Of a stretch of 54,630 nt of DNA, positions 10,044-19,348 are shown piece after piece. Position 1 is the stretch's first letter. Every line of letters begins with the position of its first letter. The position numbers and the translations under genes were made by a program. Origin of the DNA: Tannerellaceae bacterium (GTDB taxonomy: Bacteria > Bacteroidota > Bacteroidia > Bacteroidales > Tannerellaceae); the NCBI GenBank assembly GCA_031264865.1, contig JAISDJ010000253.1:1-54630 (forward strand). Direction: 5' to 3'. Below the pieces are notes generated by a model. The model was not told where the DNA came from. It made no database searches and was given only the letters and a program-made list of their open reading frames with translations.

Positions 10044-11381
10044 ATGACAACACGCAGAAATTTCATTAAAACATTAGGACTGACATCCGCCGGTTTGTTA
10101 GTTGGGCAAAGCACTCTAAATGCTAAAAGCTATGCCCGTGTAAATGGGGCAAACGACCGTATCAGAGTTGCCTTATGGGGCTGTAACCGGCGTTTCGACT
10201 CTATATCAAAAGCATTGTCAACATGCAAAAACGTAGAGGTTGTTTATGTTTGTGATGTAGATAGCCGACGCTTGGATAAAGCGGTTGGGATTATCAAAAA
10301 TCTGCTCGACACAACACCGAAGGGACAAACGGATTTACGTAAAACACTGGAGGATAATTCGATTGATGCCGTATTCAATATGACGCCCGATCATTGGCAT
10401 GCGTTGGGAGGGTTACTGGCTATGGAAGCGGGAAAGCATGCGTATCTGGAAAAACCGGTCACCCATAATCCACATGAAGGAGAGGCTTTGGCCGACTGCC
10501 TGAAACGACATCCGAACCTGATGGTACAAGTAGGTACACAGCAACGTTCCTCAGTGGAAAGTATCGATATCATGCAACAGATTCACAACGGAGAACTGGG
10601 TGAGGTATATGAAGCTGATACTTTTTATATTGCGAATCGCGAACGTGTTAATAACCCCAAGAAAGTGGCCGTTCCGGAATGGTTAGACTGGAATCTGTTT
10701 CAAGGGCCGGCTCCCCGTACAGACTTTATGGATATATGGGCGGATTATATGTGGCATTGGTATTGGCAATATGGTACGGCCGAATCAGGAAACAATGCAC
10801 TTCATGAATTGGATGTGGCACGTTGGGCATTACAAGTGAGATACCCGAACGAAGTAACTTCCTTTGCCTATAAGAATCATTTTAAAGAAGATGGATGGAC
10901 GATGTATGACACGATGGATGCAGCTTTCATTTTCCCCGGCGATAAACTGATCAAGTGGAAATGCCAGTGCCGGAACGGATATCAAACATACGGACGAGAC
11001 CGTGGCACGATCATCTATGGCACAAAAGGATCGGTTATTATCGACAGGGATGGATATGAAATATTCGGATTAGACGGAAAGAAACTTCGTGAGCGTAAAG
11101 CGAATGTGAAAAGTCATGCAACAGCTTTAGGAGGAAGCGGAATAGGACTAGATGCATTACACCCTCAGAATTTCTTTGAAGCGATCCGTGGAAAGGAAAA
11201 ACTCAATTCTTCATTAGAACAAGGCGTTGATAGTACCCTACTGTGTCATCTGGCAAATATTTCTTATAAAGAGGGAAACCGGGCATTGGCTATTGATACT
11301 ACCAACGGCCACTTTAAAGACAACAAAATACAGAAACGTCATTGGGCAAGAGAGTACGAAAAAGGTTGGGAGGTAAAATAA
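10044..11381 (+). CDS. Gfo/Idh/MocA-family oxidoreductase, twin-arginine exported (second copy)
   Basis: This 445-residue paralogue of the previous gene lies 12 bp downstream in the same operon. The Tat signal is TTRRNFIKTLGLTSAGLLVG. The Rossmann fold starts at RIRVALWGCNRRFDS; the NAD-side motif DAVFNMTPDHWH and the lysine motif YLEKPVTHN are present. The C-terminal domain holds YGTAESGNNALHELDVARWA. It differs enough from the first copy that the two are probably specialised rather than redundant, for example one oxidising and one acting on a product. That division of labour is inference from operons with paired Gfo/Idh/MocA enzymes. Confidence 0.9.
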   Translation: MTTRRNFIKTLGLTSAGLLVGQSTLNAKSYARVNGANDRIRVALWGCNRRFDSISKALSTCKNVEVVYVCDVDSRRLDKAVGIIKNLLDTTPKGQTDLRKTLEDNSIDAVFNMTPDHWHALGGLLAMEAGKHAYLEKPVTHNPHEGEALADCLKRHPNLMVQVGTQQRSSVESIDIMQQIHNGELGEVYEADTFYIANRERVNNPKKVAVPEWLDWNLFQGPAPRTDFMDIWADYMWHWYWQYGTAESGNNALHELDVARWALQVRYPNEVTSFAYKNHFKEDGWTMYDTMDAAFIFPGDKLIKWKCQCRNGYQTYGRDRGTIIYGTKGSVIIDRDGYEIFGLDGKKLRERKANVKSHATALGGSGIGLDALHPQNFFEAIRGKEKLNSSLEQGVDSTLLCHLANISYKEGNRALAIDTTNGHFKDNKIQKRHWAREYEKGWEVK

Positions 11382-12254
11382 ATGAGACTACTAAATAGGT
11401 TTCTTTGTCTGGCTTTTGTATTCGGAGCGGTAGTAGCAACGCTGTCGGCTCAAAGCGCGCCATGCCCTTCCATATGGGGTATTGCCAAAATGACTTTCCT
11501 GGTCAGCGACTTTAGCCTGGCCAGGAGTTATTACGGCGATTTCCTGGGTTTTGAAGAATGTTTTTCTTATCAATCGGAGGAAGGAATGGTAATCTCATTT
11601 AAAGTAAATGACCGGCAATTCCTTGAATTTATTGAAGATCCTGAAGCAAAAGACAAAAAACGAATGGTTTCCGTTTCATTAGAAGTGGATAACGTACAGG
11701 AGATGGAATCATACTTCGCCTCTAAAAATGTCTGTATAATAGAAAAAACAAGGCCGGACGGGGCAAGAAACGAAGTAATGGCGGTGGATGACGGATATGG
11801 TAATAAGGTTGAGTTCATTACTTTTCGTCCGGAGTCTTTGCATAAACAGTCTAAAGGCAAATTTTTATCAGAGAAGCGTATATCAACTTCCATCCATCAT
11901 GTCGGGCTTTATACGGATAAGGTGAAAAACGACGATCCGTTTTATACCGGCATTTTGAATTGTAAAGAAGTCATTCGTTCTCCGGAGAACCGGGAAGAAC
12001 TGCCGATTATGATTTATTATGCATTGAATAGTTGTGCAGAATATATCGAACACTATGCCCATTACGATCCCAACACCTGCCATCCTTGTTTTCTGGTGGA
12101 TAATATGCAGGAAACCATTTCCGTATTACGAGAAAGAAAAAAAGAAGAAACGCTGGCAAAACCGGCAGTAGGAAGAGCCAATCGCTGGATCCTGAATTTG
12201 AAAAATTCGGATGAGAGTAAAATCGAGTTTACGGAAGCTTATTGTATCCGATAG
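11382..12254 (+). CDS. Secreted VOC-superfamily (glyoxalase/dioxygenase-fold) protein with two domains
   Basis: A 290-residue protein whose ATG directly follows the TAA of the preceding gene, so translation is probably coupled. Residues 1-24 form a Sec signal peptide (CLAFVFGAVVATLSAQ). Two beta-alpha-beta-beta-beta modules follow: residues about 33-150 (MTFLVSDFSLARSYYGDFLG, ending with YGNKVEFI) and about 165-288 (HHVGLYTDKVKNDDPFYTGI, ending with KIEFTEAY). VOC proteins use a metal to isomerise, open or oxidise small substrates. Acidic and histidine candidates are visible (HHVG, the terminal Glu of EFI and EFT), but I cannot say which bind metal. In this context it may act on the keto-sugar made by the oxidoreductases. 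Confidence 0.78.
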   Translation: MRLLNRFLCLAFVFGAVVATLSAQSAPCPSIWGIAKMTFLVSDFSLARSYYGDFLGFEECFSYQSEEGMVISFKVNDRQFLEFIEDPEAKDKKRMVSVSLEVDNVQEMESYFASKNVCIIEKTRPDGARNEVMAVDDGYGNKVEFITFRPESLHKQSKGKFLSEKRISTSIHHVGLYTDKVKNDDPFYTGILNCKEVIRSPENREELPIMIYYALNSCAEYIEHYAHYDPNTCHPCFLVDNMQETISVLRERKKEETLAKPAVGRANRWILNLKNSDESKIEFTEAYCIR

Positions 12255-12304
12255 CCGAAAATACAGGCTTATCGTTTCGTTTAGATGTAAGAATTGATTG
12301 ACAA

Positions 12305-13171
12305 ATGGAAAAAATTTCACGCAGAAGATTTATAAAAAACGCAGTAGGAGCAGGAATGGTTCTTTCACTGCCACAGGTAGGAAACGGCTCTCCTCAAACA
12401 AACAGATATGATGCGAAGGGCCTGCCTACCGTTATGTTTGGAAATACAGGTATGCAAATTCCGAAAATCGTATTAGGATTGGGTAGCCGTTTCTGTTATA
12501 TCGACCAGGCAGGCGATTCGGAAGAAATGCTGAATTACGCATTAGACAATGGCCTGTATTATTGGGACACAGCTCATATTTATGATAATACAACCGCACC
12601 TCCGCCCTGGCGTACTACCAAACCAACGGAGCGTGTGGTAAGCGAAATAAGAATTGGCGAGGTTATTAAATATCGTCGTAAAGAAGTTTTTCTTTCCACC
12701 AAAGTCACTGCCCGTAATCCAGATGAAGCAATGAGAGAGATCGAATTGAGTCTGAAACGTTTGAATACAGACCATCTGGAAATGTTGAAGATACATGAAG
12801 TGAAATCGTTGGAAGATGTAGACCAAATGAGCCGGAAAGGGCATCTAATCGATATCTTGCTAAGAATGAAAGAAGAAGGCATTACCCGCTTTATTGGTTT
12901 CTCAGGTCATGGAGATGCGGAAGCCTTGAAGGAAATGGCCAACCGGGCGCCATTCGACAGTATATTGTTAATGAAAGCTGTCCGTCCGAAAGAAACAGTA
13001 CCCAATCTAAACGTTACCGACCTTATCCGCTATGCGTTGTCGTTGGAAGGGGTCGATGCGCTTGTGTTAGGAATGGATAGTGTTGCCGTAGTAAAATCCA
13101 ATCTGGAATTATTACGCAACTTTCAACCCATGAATGCGAAAGAGAAAGAGAAAATGATGATTGAAACATGA
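12305..13171 (+). CDS. Aldo/keto reductase, twin-arginine exported, possibly C-terminally shortened
   Basis: A 288-residue NAD(P)H-dependent reductase. The Tat signal is EKISRRRFIKNAVGAGMVLS. The AKR barrel begins at VMFGNTGMQIPKIVLGLG. The catalytic tetrad is visible: Asp and Tyr in DTAHIYD, Lys in VFLSTKVTAR, His in LEMLKIHEV. The protein stops soon after LELLRNFQPMNAKEKEK, where related exported AKRs as I recall continue for a few dozen residues. The last codons overlap the start of the sigma gene (ATGA at 13168-13171). The truncation is therefore possible but unproven. It probably reduces a carbonyl sugar within locus A. Confidence 0.88.
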   Translation: MEKISRRRFIKNAVGAGMVLSLPQVGNGSPQTNRYDAKGLPTVMFGNTGMQIPKIVLGLGSRFCYIDQAGDSEEMLNYALDNGLYYWDTAHIYDNTTAPPPWRTTKPTERVVSEIRIGEVIKYRRKEVFLSTKVTARNPDEAMREIELSLKRLNTDHLEMLKIHEVKSLEDVDQMSRKGHLIDILLRMKEEGITRFIGFSGHGDAEALKEMANRAPFDSILLMKAVRPKETVPNLNVTDLIRYALSLEGVDALVLGMDSVAVVKSNLELLRNFQPMNAKEKEKMMIET

Positions 13172-13737
13172 ATTTTAATCCGTCAAATAGCATCGACGAA
13201 CAACTGGTATGGCAAAACTTTATTGCCGGCGACGCGAATGCATACGCTCAGCTATACGATATCTATGCAGATAAGATGTATTCCTATGGCTGTACGATCA
13301 CTTCGGATTACGAATCGGTGAAAGACTGTATGATGGATATATTTGTGGATATTTACGACAAACGTAAAAGCCTGAAACAAGTACGGAATGTCCGGGCATT
13401 CCTGCTTGTTTCGCTGAAAAACCGACTGATTGATAAAACCAGAAAACACACCCGGGAAGAGCTGACCAATAACTTTACGATACACAAAACGGCAGAAATT
13501 TCCGTTGAAGAAATATTTATACACCTTGAAGAAAAAAACGAAATCAGAAAAAAGATCAACAGCTTACTACAAACACTCAGTGTACGGCAACGGGAAGTCA
13601 TTTATTTCCGATACGTAGAAGAACTGCCTTTCGAACAAATTGCCGGCATAATGGATATGAATTACCAGTCTGTAAGAAACCTACTTCATCTGACAATCCG
13701 GAAAATGAGAGAAAAATTACTTAGTGTCTGTCTATAA
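13168..13737 (+). CDS. RNA polymerase ECF-type sigma-70 factor
   Basis: This 189-residue protein has the Bacteroidetes ECF layout. Sigma-2 lies at about 25-95 (LYDIYADKMYSYGCTIT, VKDCMMDIFVDIY, VRAFLLVSLKNRLID). Sigma-4 lies at about 125-185 (LSVRQREVIYFRYVEELPFEQI, then a helix-turn-helix with YQSVRNLLHLTIRKMR). The ATG overlaps the stop of the aldo/keto reductase by four bases, so it is probably made by translational coupling at the end of the locus A message. No FecR gene follows; the STN-type susC of locus B starts about 310 bp downstream. The best candidate regulator is the FecR at 1970, giving a split regulatory pair. That link is inference. Confidence 0.93.
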   Translation: MNFNPSNSIDEQLVWQNFIAGDANAYAQLYDIYADKMYSYGCTITSDYESVKDCMMDIFVDIYDKRKSLKQVRNVRAFLLVSLKNRLIDKTRKHTREELTNNFTIHKTAEISVEEIFIHLEEKNEIRKKINSLLQTLSVRQREVIYFRYVEELPFEQIAGIMDMNYQSVRNLLHLTIRKMREKLLSVCL

Positions 13738-14049
13738 ACGCCTATAATTCTCAAATGAATTTCGCACCTACCTTTTGGGGAAAAGATCAGCATCTCCTCG
13801 AAAAAAGGTAGGCATCTCAACCAAAACAACCTCCGAATTTATTGTTCTTTATGAAACAAAAGATCTTGCTTCGTGTTTTTTTGTAAAAAAATGTGTTCCC
13901 CTTTAAGCATATTTTCATTTTCCGTGTTCTTTTTTATAAGAGTAATTATTTTTGAATCGTATGTACCATGAAAAATAAAGATCCTGTTGTAACAAAACAG
14001 AAAAACAGTAACAAATATCATATATCATTAATCATTTAAATCCAAGTAC
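13738..14049. other. 312-bp non-coding stretch between the sigma gene and susC of locus B
   Basis: No gene-like frame was found. It holds an imperfect long-loop inverted repeat (cctacctttt 13767-13776 against aaaaggtagg 13803-13812), T-rich runs, and a -7-like box at 13947-13954 with a leader of about 90 bases before the susC ATG. I looked for decayed FecR sequence here, because FecR normally follows the sigma gene, and recognised none. Confidence 0.6.
13947..13954 (+). promoter_or_regulatory. Bacteroides-type -7 box (TATTTTTG) upstream of susC of locus B
   Basis: The sequence matches TAnnTTTG. No good -33 TTTG is found at the usual 19-21 bp spacing, so either it is weak or locus B is instead read by the ECF sigma factor. 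Confidence 0.35.
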
Positions 14050-17000
14050 ATGAAACTATTATTAAAAATAGTATTGATAACAGGCTTATTTTGTGCATCA
14101 TCCGTTTATGCAGAAAGCTATATGCAATTAGCTCTGATAAGCCTGGATTTGAAAAATGCCACAATCGAAGAAGCATTTAAAGCCATTGAAGAACAAACCG
14201 AATTTACTTTCTTTTATGACGAAAATGAGCTCGATTCCGGCAAAAAAATTGATCTAAAAGTCGATAATGCAAAAATCACTCTCGTTTTAGACAGGATACT
14301 AGACAAAAGTATGCTCTCGTATAAGATAACCGATCGTCATATTGTCCTCTATAAGCCCCGCCCAGAAAAGAAATCAAACGATGTTAAAGCAACTTCGCAG
14401 CAGGGAATCGTTGTAAAAGGAACCGTGATAGATGAAAATAACGAACCTATAATAGGCGCAAGCGTTATTGAAAAAGGAACAACAAACGGGATTATGACCG
14501 ATATCGACGGACGGTTTTCATTAAAAGTAAATGCAGGCGCCATCCTACAGGTTTCATTTGTGGGATACATTATGCAGGAAGTGGCTACCGGAAACGCATC
14601 CGATCTCCGGATAGTAATGAAAGAAAACGCTACCTTGCTGGAAGAAGTAGTGATAGTGGCTTACGGAAAACAGAAAAAAGTTTCCGTAACAGGTTCTATT
14701 TCTTCTGTTCAAACGCAGGAACTCAAACAAAGCCCCTCGGCCAACCTGTCGGCTTCACTGGCCGGACGCTTACCGGGGTTGACGTCTTTGCAAACCTCCG
14801 GTCGACCCGGCGCAGACAAGGTTAATTTGTATTTGCGCGGAAAAGGAACAACAAACGGTTCGGACCCGCTGATCATGATAGACGGTGTGCCGCGTAGCAA
14901 TATCAGTACGCTCGATCCGAACGAGATCGCCTCTATTTCCATACTGAAAGACGCTTCCGCAACGGCCGTTTTCGGTGTACGTGGAGCGAATGGCGTGATC
15001 TTGATTACCACCCGGCGCGGCGAAGTAGGAAAAACCGAATTAAACGTTTCGGTAGACTACAGCGGGCAGTCGTTTACGGTTATTCCATCACATTTACATT
15101 CCTATACGTATGCCGAACTGCAAAACGAAGCTGCCGCTAACAGCGGACGTTCCTTACCTTTTACGCCCTATATGATCAAAAAATACAGAGATGGGAGCGA
15201 TCCCGTATTTTATCCGGACCGGAATCTTTTCAAGGAGTACTATAACGAACTTTCGCCACAAACACGCGTCAACGCCAATATGAATGGTGGTATAGAAAAA
15301 CTAAAATATTTTATCAATGTCGGATATATCGGACAGGGAAGTAATCTGAAAACACAGAAAAACACAGAAGTGGGGTATGATCCCGCATTCAAAATGAACC
15401 GCTATAACTTCCGTGGAAACTTAGACTTCGAAGCAACTAAAAATCTGAAGATATCATTAAATCTGGCGTCTTACCTGCAAAAGACTAATTCGCCTAATGC
15501 CAATACACTATTCAATGATGATGTGAATTATCTGGTTTCCGATGTATTAACACATATGATGGGAGCCAATCCCACGGAACCCGGCCCCCTCACGGCCGAC
15601 GGTTACACTACTCCCGACGGTACGGCGGTGCTTCCCGGAATGGTAGTAGGGCAGAGTCCCGAACAGGGTAGAAGCGTCTTCGGCGAATTAAACAGGATGG
15701 GGTATCGATCGGAATCCAGTGCCGTCTTAAATTCGTCCCTTGTTGTAGACTGGGGGCTTGATTTTGTAACGAAAGGATTAAGCGCCAAAGCAATGGTCTC
15801 TTTCGACTCCGATGCCAAAACCGTAACCAGTGGTGCAGTAGTTCCCCGTATCTATTTTTACCAAGTAGGACGCGAAGAAGGAGAACCCTCCTATTATACC
15901 GATATTTCGGGCGAATCGGCGCAAGACCAGATTAAGCTGCACAAAAAGATGGAGGCCTCTTATTATACCAATATGCAATTCTCGCTTAACTACGCCCACG
16001 CCTTCGATAAACATGATATCACCGGTATGTTACTGATGCAGCGTGACAACTGGGACGTTGCCAACAAAGCCGACCTGCCTTATAATATTCTTGGTCTGTC
16101 GGGACGTTTCACCTACGGCTACGACAGTCGTTACTTTGCCGAAGTAAATCTGGGCTACAACGGATCGGAACAATTTGCACCGAAAAATCGTTTTGGTTTC
16201 TTCCCCGCATTCTCAGCCGGGTGGGTTGTTTCAAATGAAAATTTCTTAAAAGACAATTCCGTTCTTACGAACCTGAAACTTCGCGCTTCCTACGGTGAAG
16301 TGGGGAACGACAAATTAGACGAAAACCGCTTTCTCTATCTCAGTTCCAACATCGAAACCACCAAAGACGTTGTCGTTTCGTCGTTGGGGCGCGGAAAGAT
16401 GATCGTTCAGCAATTGGTAGGCAACGATGCGTTGCGGTGGGAAATAGCTAAGAAACAAAATTACGGAGTGGATATACAATTCATGGACGTCTTCTCTCTC
16501 GGCTGCGACCTGTTTTTTGAGAATCGAAGCGATATTCTTATCAATCGTGGCACAGTGCCTGATCTGCAAGGTATACCGCAAAACTTTTTACCCAAGGTTA
16601 ATATGGGGATCGTAAAAAATAAGGGATTTGAACTGGAAGCGTCTTATACGAAAGTATTCAACAAAGACTTTTCAGTCAACCTCCGTGGGAACTATACTTT
16701 CAATCGTAATAAAGCTATTTTCATGGATGAAGCAACGCTTGCCGAAGATTATTACTATCGTACTCGTCAAACCGGTTTCCAACTCGGACAACCTTTTGGC
16801 TACATAATTGATTACAGCAACGGAAGCGGTTATATCTCAACACAAGAAGAATTGGATAACTTACCCGAATACAGAGTCACTTCCGGCCCGCCACGCCTGG
16901 GTGATTTCGTGTACAAAGACTTAAATGACGACGGCATTGTGGATGAAAAAGACATGGTTCCGACGGGTTATTCGAATGTTCCCGAAATTTCTTACGGATT

Positions 17001-17442
17001 CAGTGCCGCCATTAATTGGAGACAGCTTGATTTTTCATTCCTTTTTTCCGGTATAGGCAATGTATCAATGGCTTATCCCGGATTCAGATATAATGAAGAC
17101 ATCGTACGGCATGCTTGGACACAGGAACGTTACAACACGGGAGAAACGGTCAACTACCCTGCGCTGGCACCCGGTAATCAAAGCTCAAGCTATTGGAATA
17201 ACGATTTCTTTATACTTAATCGTTCGTTCCTGCGCTTGAAAACAATGGAAATCGGATACACATTCCCGAGTGGATTCTTTAAAGGCGCCGGTATCAATAA
17301 AGTCAGGATTTATGCCAGTGGTAACAATTTATTGACTTTTACCAAAATGAAGACGAAATACCTTGATCCCGAACAAGAAGACGCATCAGGCGCCTTCCCT
17401 TTAACAAGAATGGTAAATGTTGGTATCAATGTTACATTTTAA
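14050..17442 (+). CDS. SusC/RagA-family TonB-linked transporter with STN domain (locus B, first)
   Basis: An 1130-residue outer-membrane transporter. The signal peptide ends near residue 21 (CASSVYAES). The STN domain is at about 28-97 (LKNATIEEAFKAIEEQTEFT, then ITDRHIVLYKP). The carboxypeptidase-like domain is at about 119-190 (DENNEPIIGASVIEKGTTNG). The TonB-box region is LEEVVIVAYGKQKK, and the plug contains YLRGKGTTNGSDPLIMIDGV and SATAVFGVRGANGVILITT. The barrel ends MVNVGINVTF. An STN domain normally implies a FecR partner, yet none is adjacent: the gene upstream is only the sigma factor. It forms a pair with the susD 20 bp downstream. Confidence 0.95.
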   Translation: MKLLLKIVLITGLFCASSVYAESYMQLALISLDLKNATIEEAFKAIEEQTEFTFFYDENELDSGKKIDLKVDNAKITLVLDRILDKSMLSYKITDRHIVLYKPRPEKKSNDVKATSQQGIVVKGTVIDENNEPIIGASVIEKGTTNGIMTDIDGRFSLKVNAGAILQVSFVGYIMQEVATGNASDLRIVMKENATLLEEVVIVAYGKQKKVSVTGSISSVQTQELKQSPSANLSASLAGRLPGLTSLQTSGRPGADKVNLYLRGKGTTNGSDPLIMIDGVPRSNISTLDPNEIASISILKDASATAVFGVRGANGVILITTRRGEVGKTELNVSVDYSGQSFTVIPSHLHSYTYAELQNEAAANSGRSLPFTPYMIKKYRDGSDPVFYPDRNLFKEYYNELSPQTRVNANMNGGIEKLKYFINVGYIGQGSNLKTQKNTEVGYDPAFKMNRYNFRGNLDFEATKNLKISLNLASYLQKTNSPNANTLFNDDVNYLVSDVLTHMMGANPTEPGPLTADGYTTPDGTAVLPGMVVGQSPEQGRSVFGELNRMGYRSESSAVLNSSLVVDWGLDFVTKGLSAKAMVSFDSDAKTVTSGAVVPRIYFYQVGREEGEPSYYTDISGESAQDQIKLHKKMEASYYTNMQFSLNYAHAFDKHDITGMLLMQRDNWDVANKADLPYNILGLSGRFTYGYDSRYFAEVNLGYNGSEQFAPKNRFGFFPAFSAGWVVSNENFLKDNSVLTNLKLRASYGEVGNDKLDENRFLYLSSNIETTKDVVVSSLGRGKMIVQQLVGNDALRWEIAKKQNYGVDIQFMDVFSLGCDLFFENRSDILINRGTVPDLQGIPQNFLPKVNMGIVKNKGFELEASYTKVFNKDFSVNLRGNYTFNRNKAIFMDEATLAEDYYYRTRQTGFQLGQPFGYIIDYSNGSGYISTQEELDNLPEYRVTSGPPRLGDFVYKDLNDDGIVDEKDMVPTGYSNVPEISYGFSAAINWRQLDFSFLFSGIGNVSMAYPGFRYNEDIVRHAWTQERYNTGETVNYPALAPGNQSSSYWNNDFFILNRSFLRLKTMEIGYTFPSGFFKGAGINKVRIYASGNNLLTFTKMKTKYLDPEQEDASGAFPLTRMVNVGINVTF

Positions 17443-17462
17443 ACATAAAAATTGATAATCAT

Positions 17463-19295
17463 ATGAAAAAATATAGTTTACTAATAACGCTCTCTTTCCT
17501 GATATTCAGCTCTTGTACGGATGTACTCGATATGGCGCCCGACGGAAAACTGACCATGGAAGAGATTTATGAAGACCCGGATAAAGTAGAATCTTTATTG
17601 TCTGCAATTTACAACGGCTTACCCAACAAGGGGTTTGGATATGCTTTCGTTACGCCTGTGCCTACCGCTTTAAGCGATGACGGATGGGATTCTTCGGGCG
17701 ATGTAGAGTCTGGCTATGTCTCTTACGAGATCTATGTCAATAAAGCCTCGGGCTCATATCATCCGTTAATTGAGATCGAACGTAAAGACCTCGGTATTAA
17801 CAACTGGAAATTTTGGGGAAATTACTGGGCACAGATTCGTTTATGTAATCAGTTTTTACAAAACACGGATAAAATGGCATTCAAAAGCGATGCAACTAAA
17901 AAACGCCTGATAGCCGAAGCGCATGTGCTGCGTGCATTTTATTATACTGAAATGATAAAATGGTTTGGCCGCGTACCTTTACTGGATGAGGTAATGCCTT
18001 TCGACGCCGATTTCTCTCTGCTGGAAAGAAAGCCGGTATATGAAATTGCCGGATTTATTGCAGAAGACTGCGACTTTGCCTTACAGACCGGCGAACTTCC
18101 CTGGCGCATTATCTCCGAAAGCGAAACGATGCGTGTCACCAAAGCACTTGCCTTAGCACTTAAAAGTACGGCTATGCTTTTTGCCGCAAGCCCTTTGCAT
18201 AATGAAAATCAAGACCAGGATCGCTGGGATATCGCTTATAACTATTGCAAAGAAGCCGTTACACAGTTGAAAACAAATGGCTATGAGCTTTTCAAGACTT
18301 GTACACAACCACAGGTATTCGGAACGTACAATGGCGCTGCTTATCATCAGCTTTTCTGTCAACAAGCCGATTATGCGGCAGCGCCGCGCGACCGGGAAAC
18401 GATCTATCAACATAATAGAAATCTCGGATGGGCGAACCTGCTATGGCACTTGAATTACATCTCGAGCGGATTTGAAAATACAGCCCGGGTAGGAACCGTA
18501 CCTACACAAGAATTAATTGACGCGTATGAAACGATAGACGGACAACCTGTATTGGATTTGGCAAAGCCTTATACGGATGAAAAGCATCTTACGCCTAATT
18601 ATAACCCGAAGAATACGCTTTATGATCCGAAGAATCCGTATGCAAACCGCGATCCGCGCATGTATGCTACCGCCTATATGAACAACGATACGATCATCTG
18701 GGAAAACGAAGTATATACTATCGATGCTTATGTGGGAGGAAAATGTGAAATACGTACAGCTACCGGACAAAATCATACGCGGACAGGCTATTTCCACCGC
18801 AAGTTCATTACGCCCGGAGCTACAGCGTCTCAAGGCACCACAAACGCGCCGCATAAATTTTACCGCCTGGGGGAAATGCTGCTCAATCTTGCCGAAGCGG
18901 CCAATGAAGCCGGGCATACGGATGAAGCGCTTGCTGCCTTGAATGAAGTGAGAGAGCGTGTAAATATGCCTCCCGTTGCCACGGCGTCGAAAGACGAATT
19001 ACGCATTCGTATCCATAACGAACGCCGGGTAGAGTTTGCTTTTGAAGAAAACCGCTACTTTGATATGCGCCGCTGGAGCAAACCCGATGGCGATTTAGGT
19101 GCGCTTTGTAAATACCTAACAGCTATGTGGATTACTAAAAACCCTGACGGAACGTTTACGTACGAACGCAAAAACGTATGGGATACAGAGCGTGGCGGAT
19201 GGCGCAACAAAGATTTACTGCTGCCGTTACCATTGGCTGAGGTCTCTCGTTTAGAACCGCTGACTGGTAAAAAATGGCAAAATCCGGGTTGGTAA
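17463..19295 (+). CDS. SusD/RagB-family outer-membrane lipoprotein (locus B, first)
   Basis: A 610-residue lipoprotein with its lipid-anchor Cys at residue 18 (FLIFSSC), followed by TDVLDMAPDGKLTME. Late motifs are KFYRLGEMLLNLAEAANEAG, NEVRERVNMP and RIHNERRVEFAFEENRYFDM. It closely resembles the second SusD of locus B over the central block (DAYETIDGQPVLDL, then NPKNTLYDPKNPYANRDPRM). The two susCD pairs therefore look like a tandem duplication that has since diverged. It binds ligand at the mouth of the preceding SusC. Confidence 0.95.
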   Translation: MKKYSLLITLSFLIFSSCTDVLDMAPDGKLTMEEIYEDPDKVESLLSAIYNGLPNKGFGYAFVTPVPTALSDDGWDSSGDVESGYVSYEIYVNKASGSYHPLIEIERKDLGINNWKFWGNYWAQIRLCNQFLQNTDKMAFKSDATKKRLIAEAHVLRAFYYTEMIKWFGRVPLLDEVMPFDADFSLLERKPVYEIAGFIAEDCDFALQTGELPWRIISESETMRVTKALALALKSTAMLFAASPLHNENQDQDRWDIAYNYCKEAVTQLKTNGYELFKTCTQPQVFGTYNGAAYHQLFCQQADYAAAPRDRETIYQHNRNLGWANLLWHLNYISSGFENTARVGTVPTQELIDAYETIDGQPVLDLAKPYTDEKHLTPNYNPKNTLYDPKNPYANRDPRMYATAYMNNDTIIWENEVYTIDAYVGGKCEIRTATGQNHTRTGYFHRKFITPGATASQGTTNAPHKFYRLGEMLLNLAEAANEAGHTDEALAALNEVRERVNMPPVATASKDELRIRIHNERRVEFAFEENRYFDMRRWSKPDGDLGALCKYLTAMWITKNPDGTFTYERKNVWDTERGGWRNKDLLLPLPLAEVSRLEPLTGKKWQNPGW

Positions 19296-19348
19296 AAAAC
19301 GGGATGGTATATGATTATTAATAAAAAAAACATTTCATTCTGATAATT

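Noticed and set aside
13767..13812. Inverted repeat after the sigma gene as a terminator
   Set aside because: The loop is 26 bases and no T run follows, so it is noted only as a repeat.
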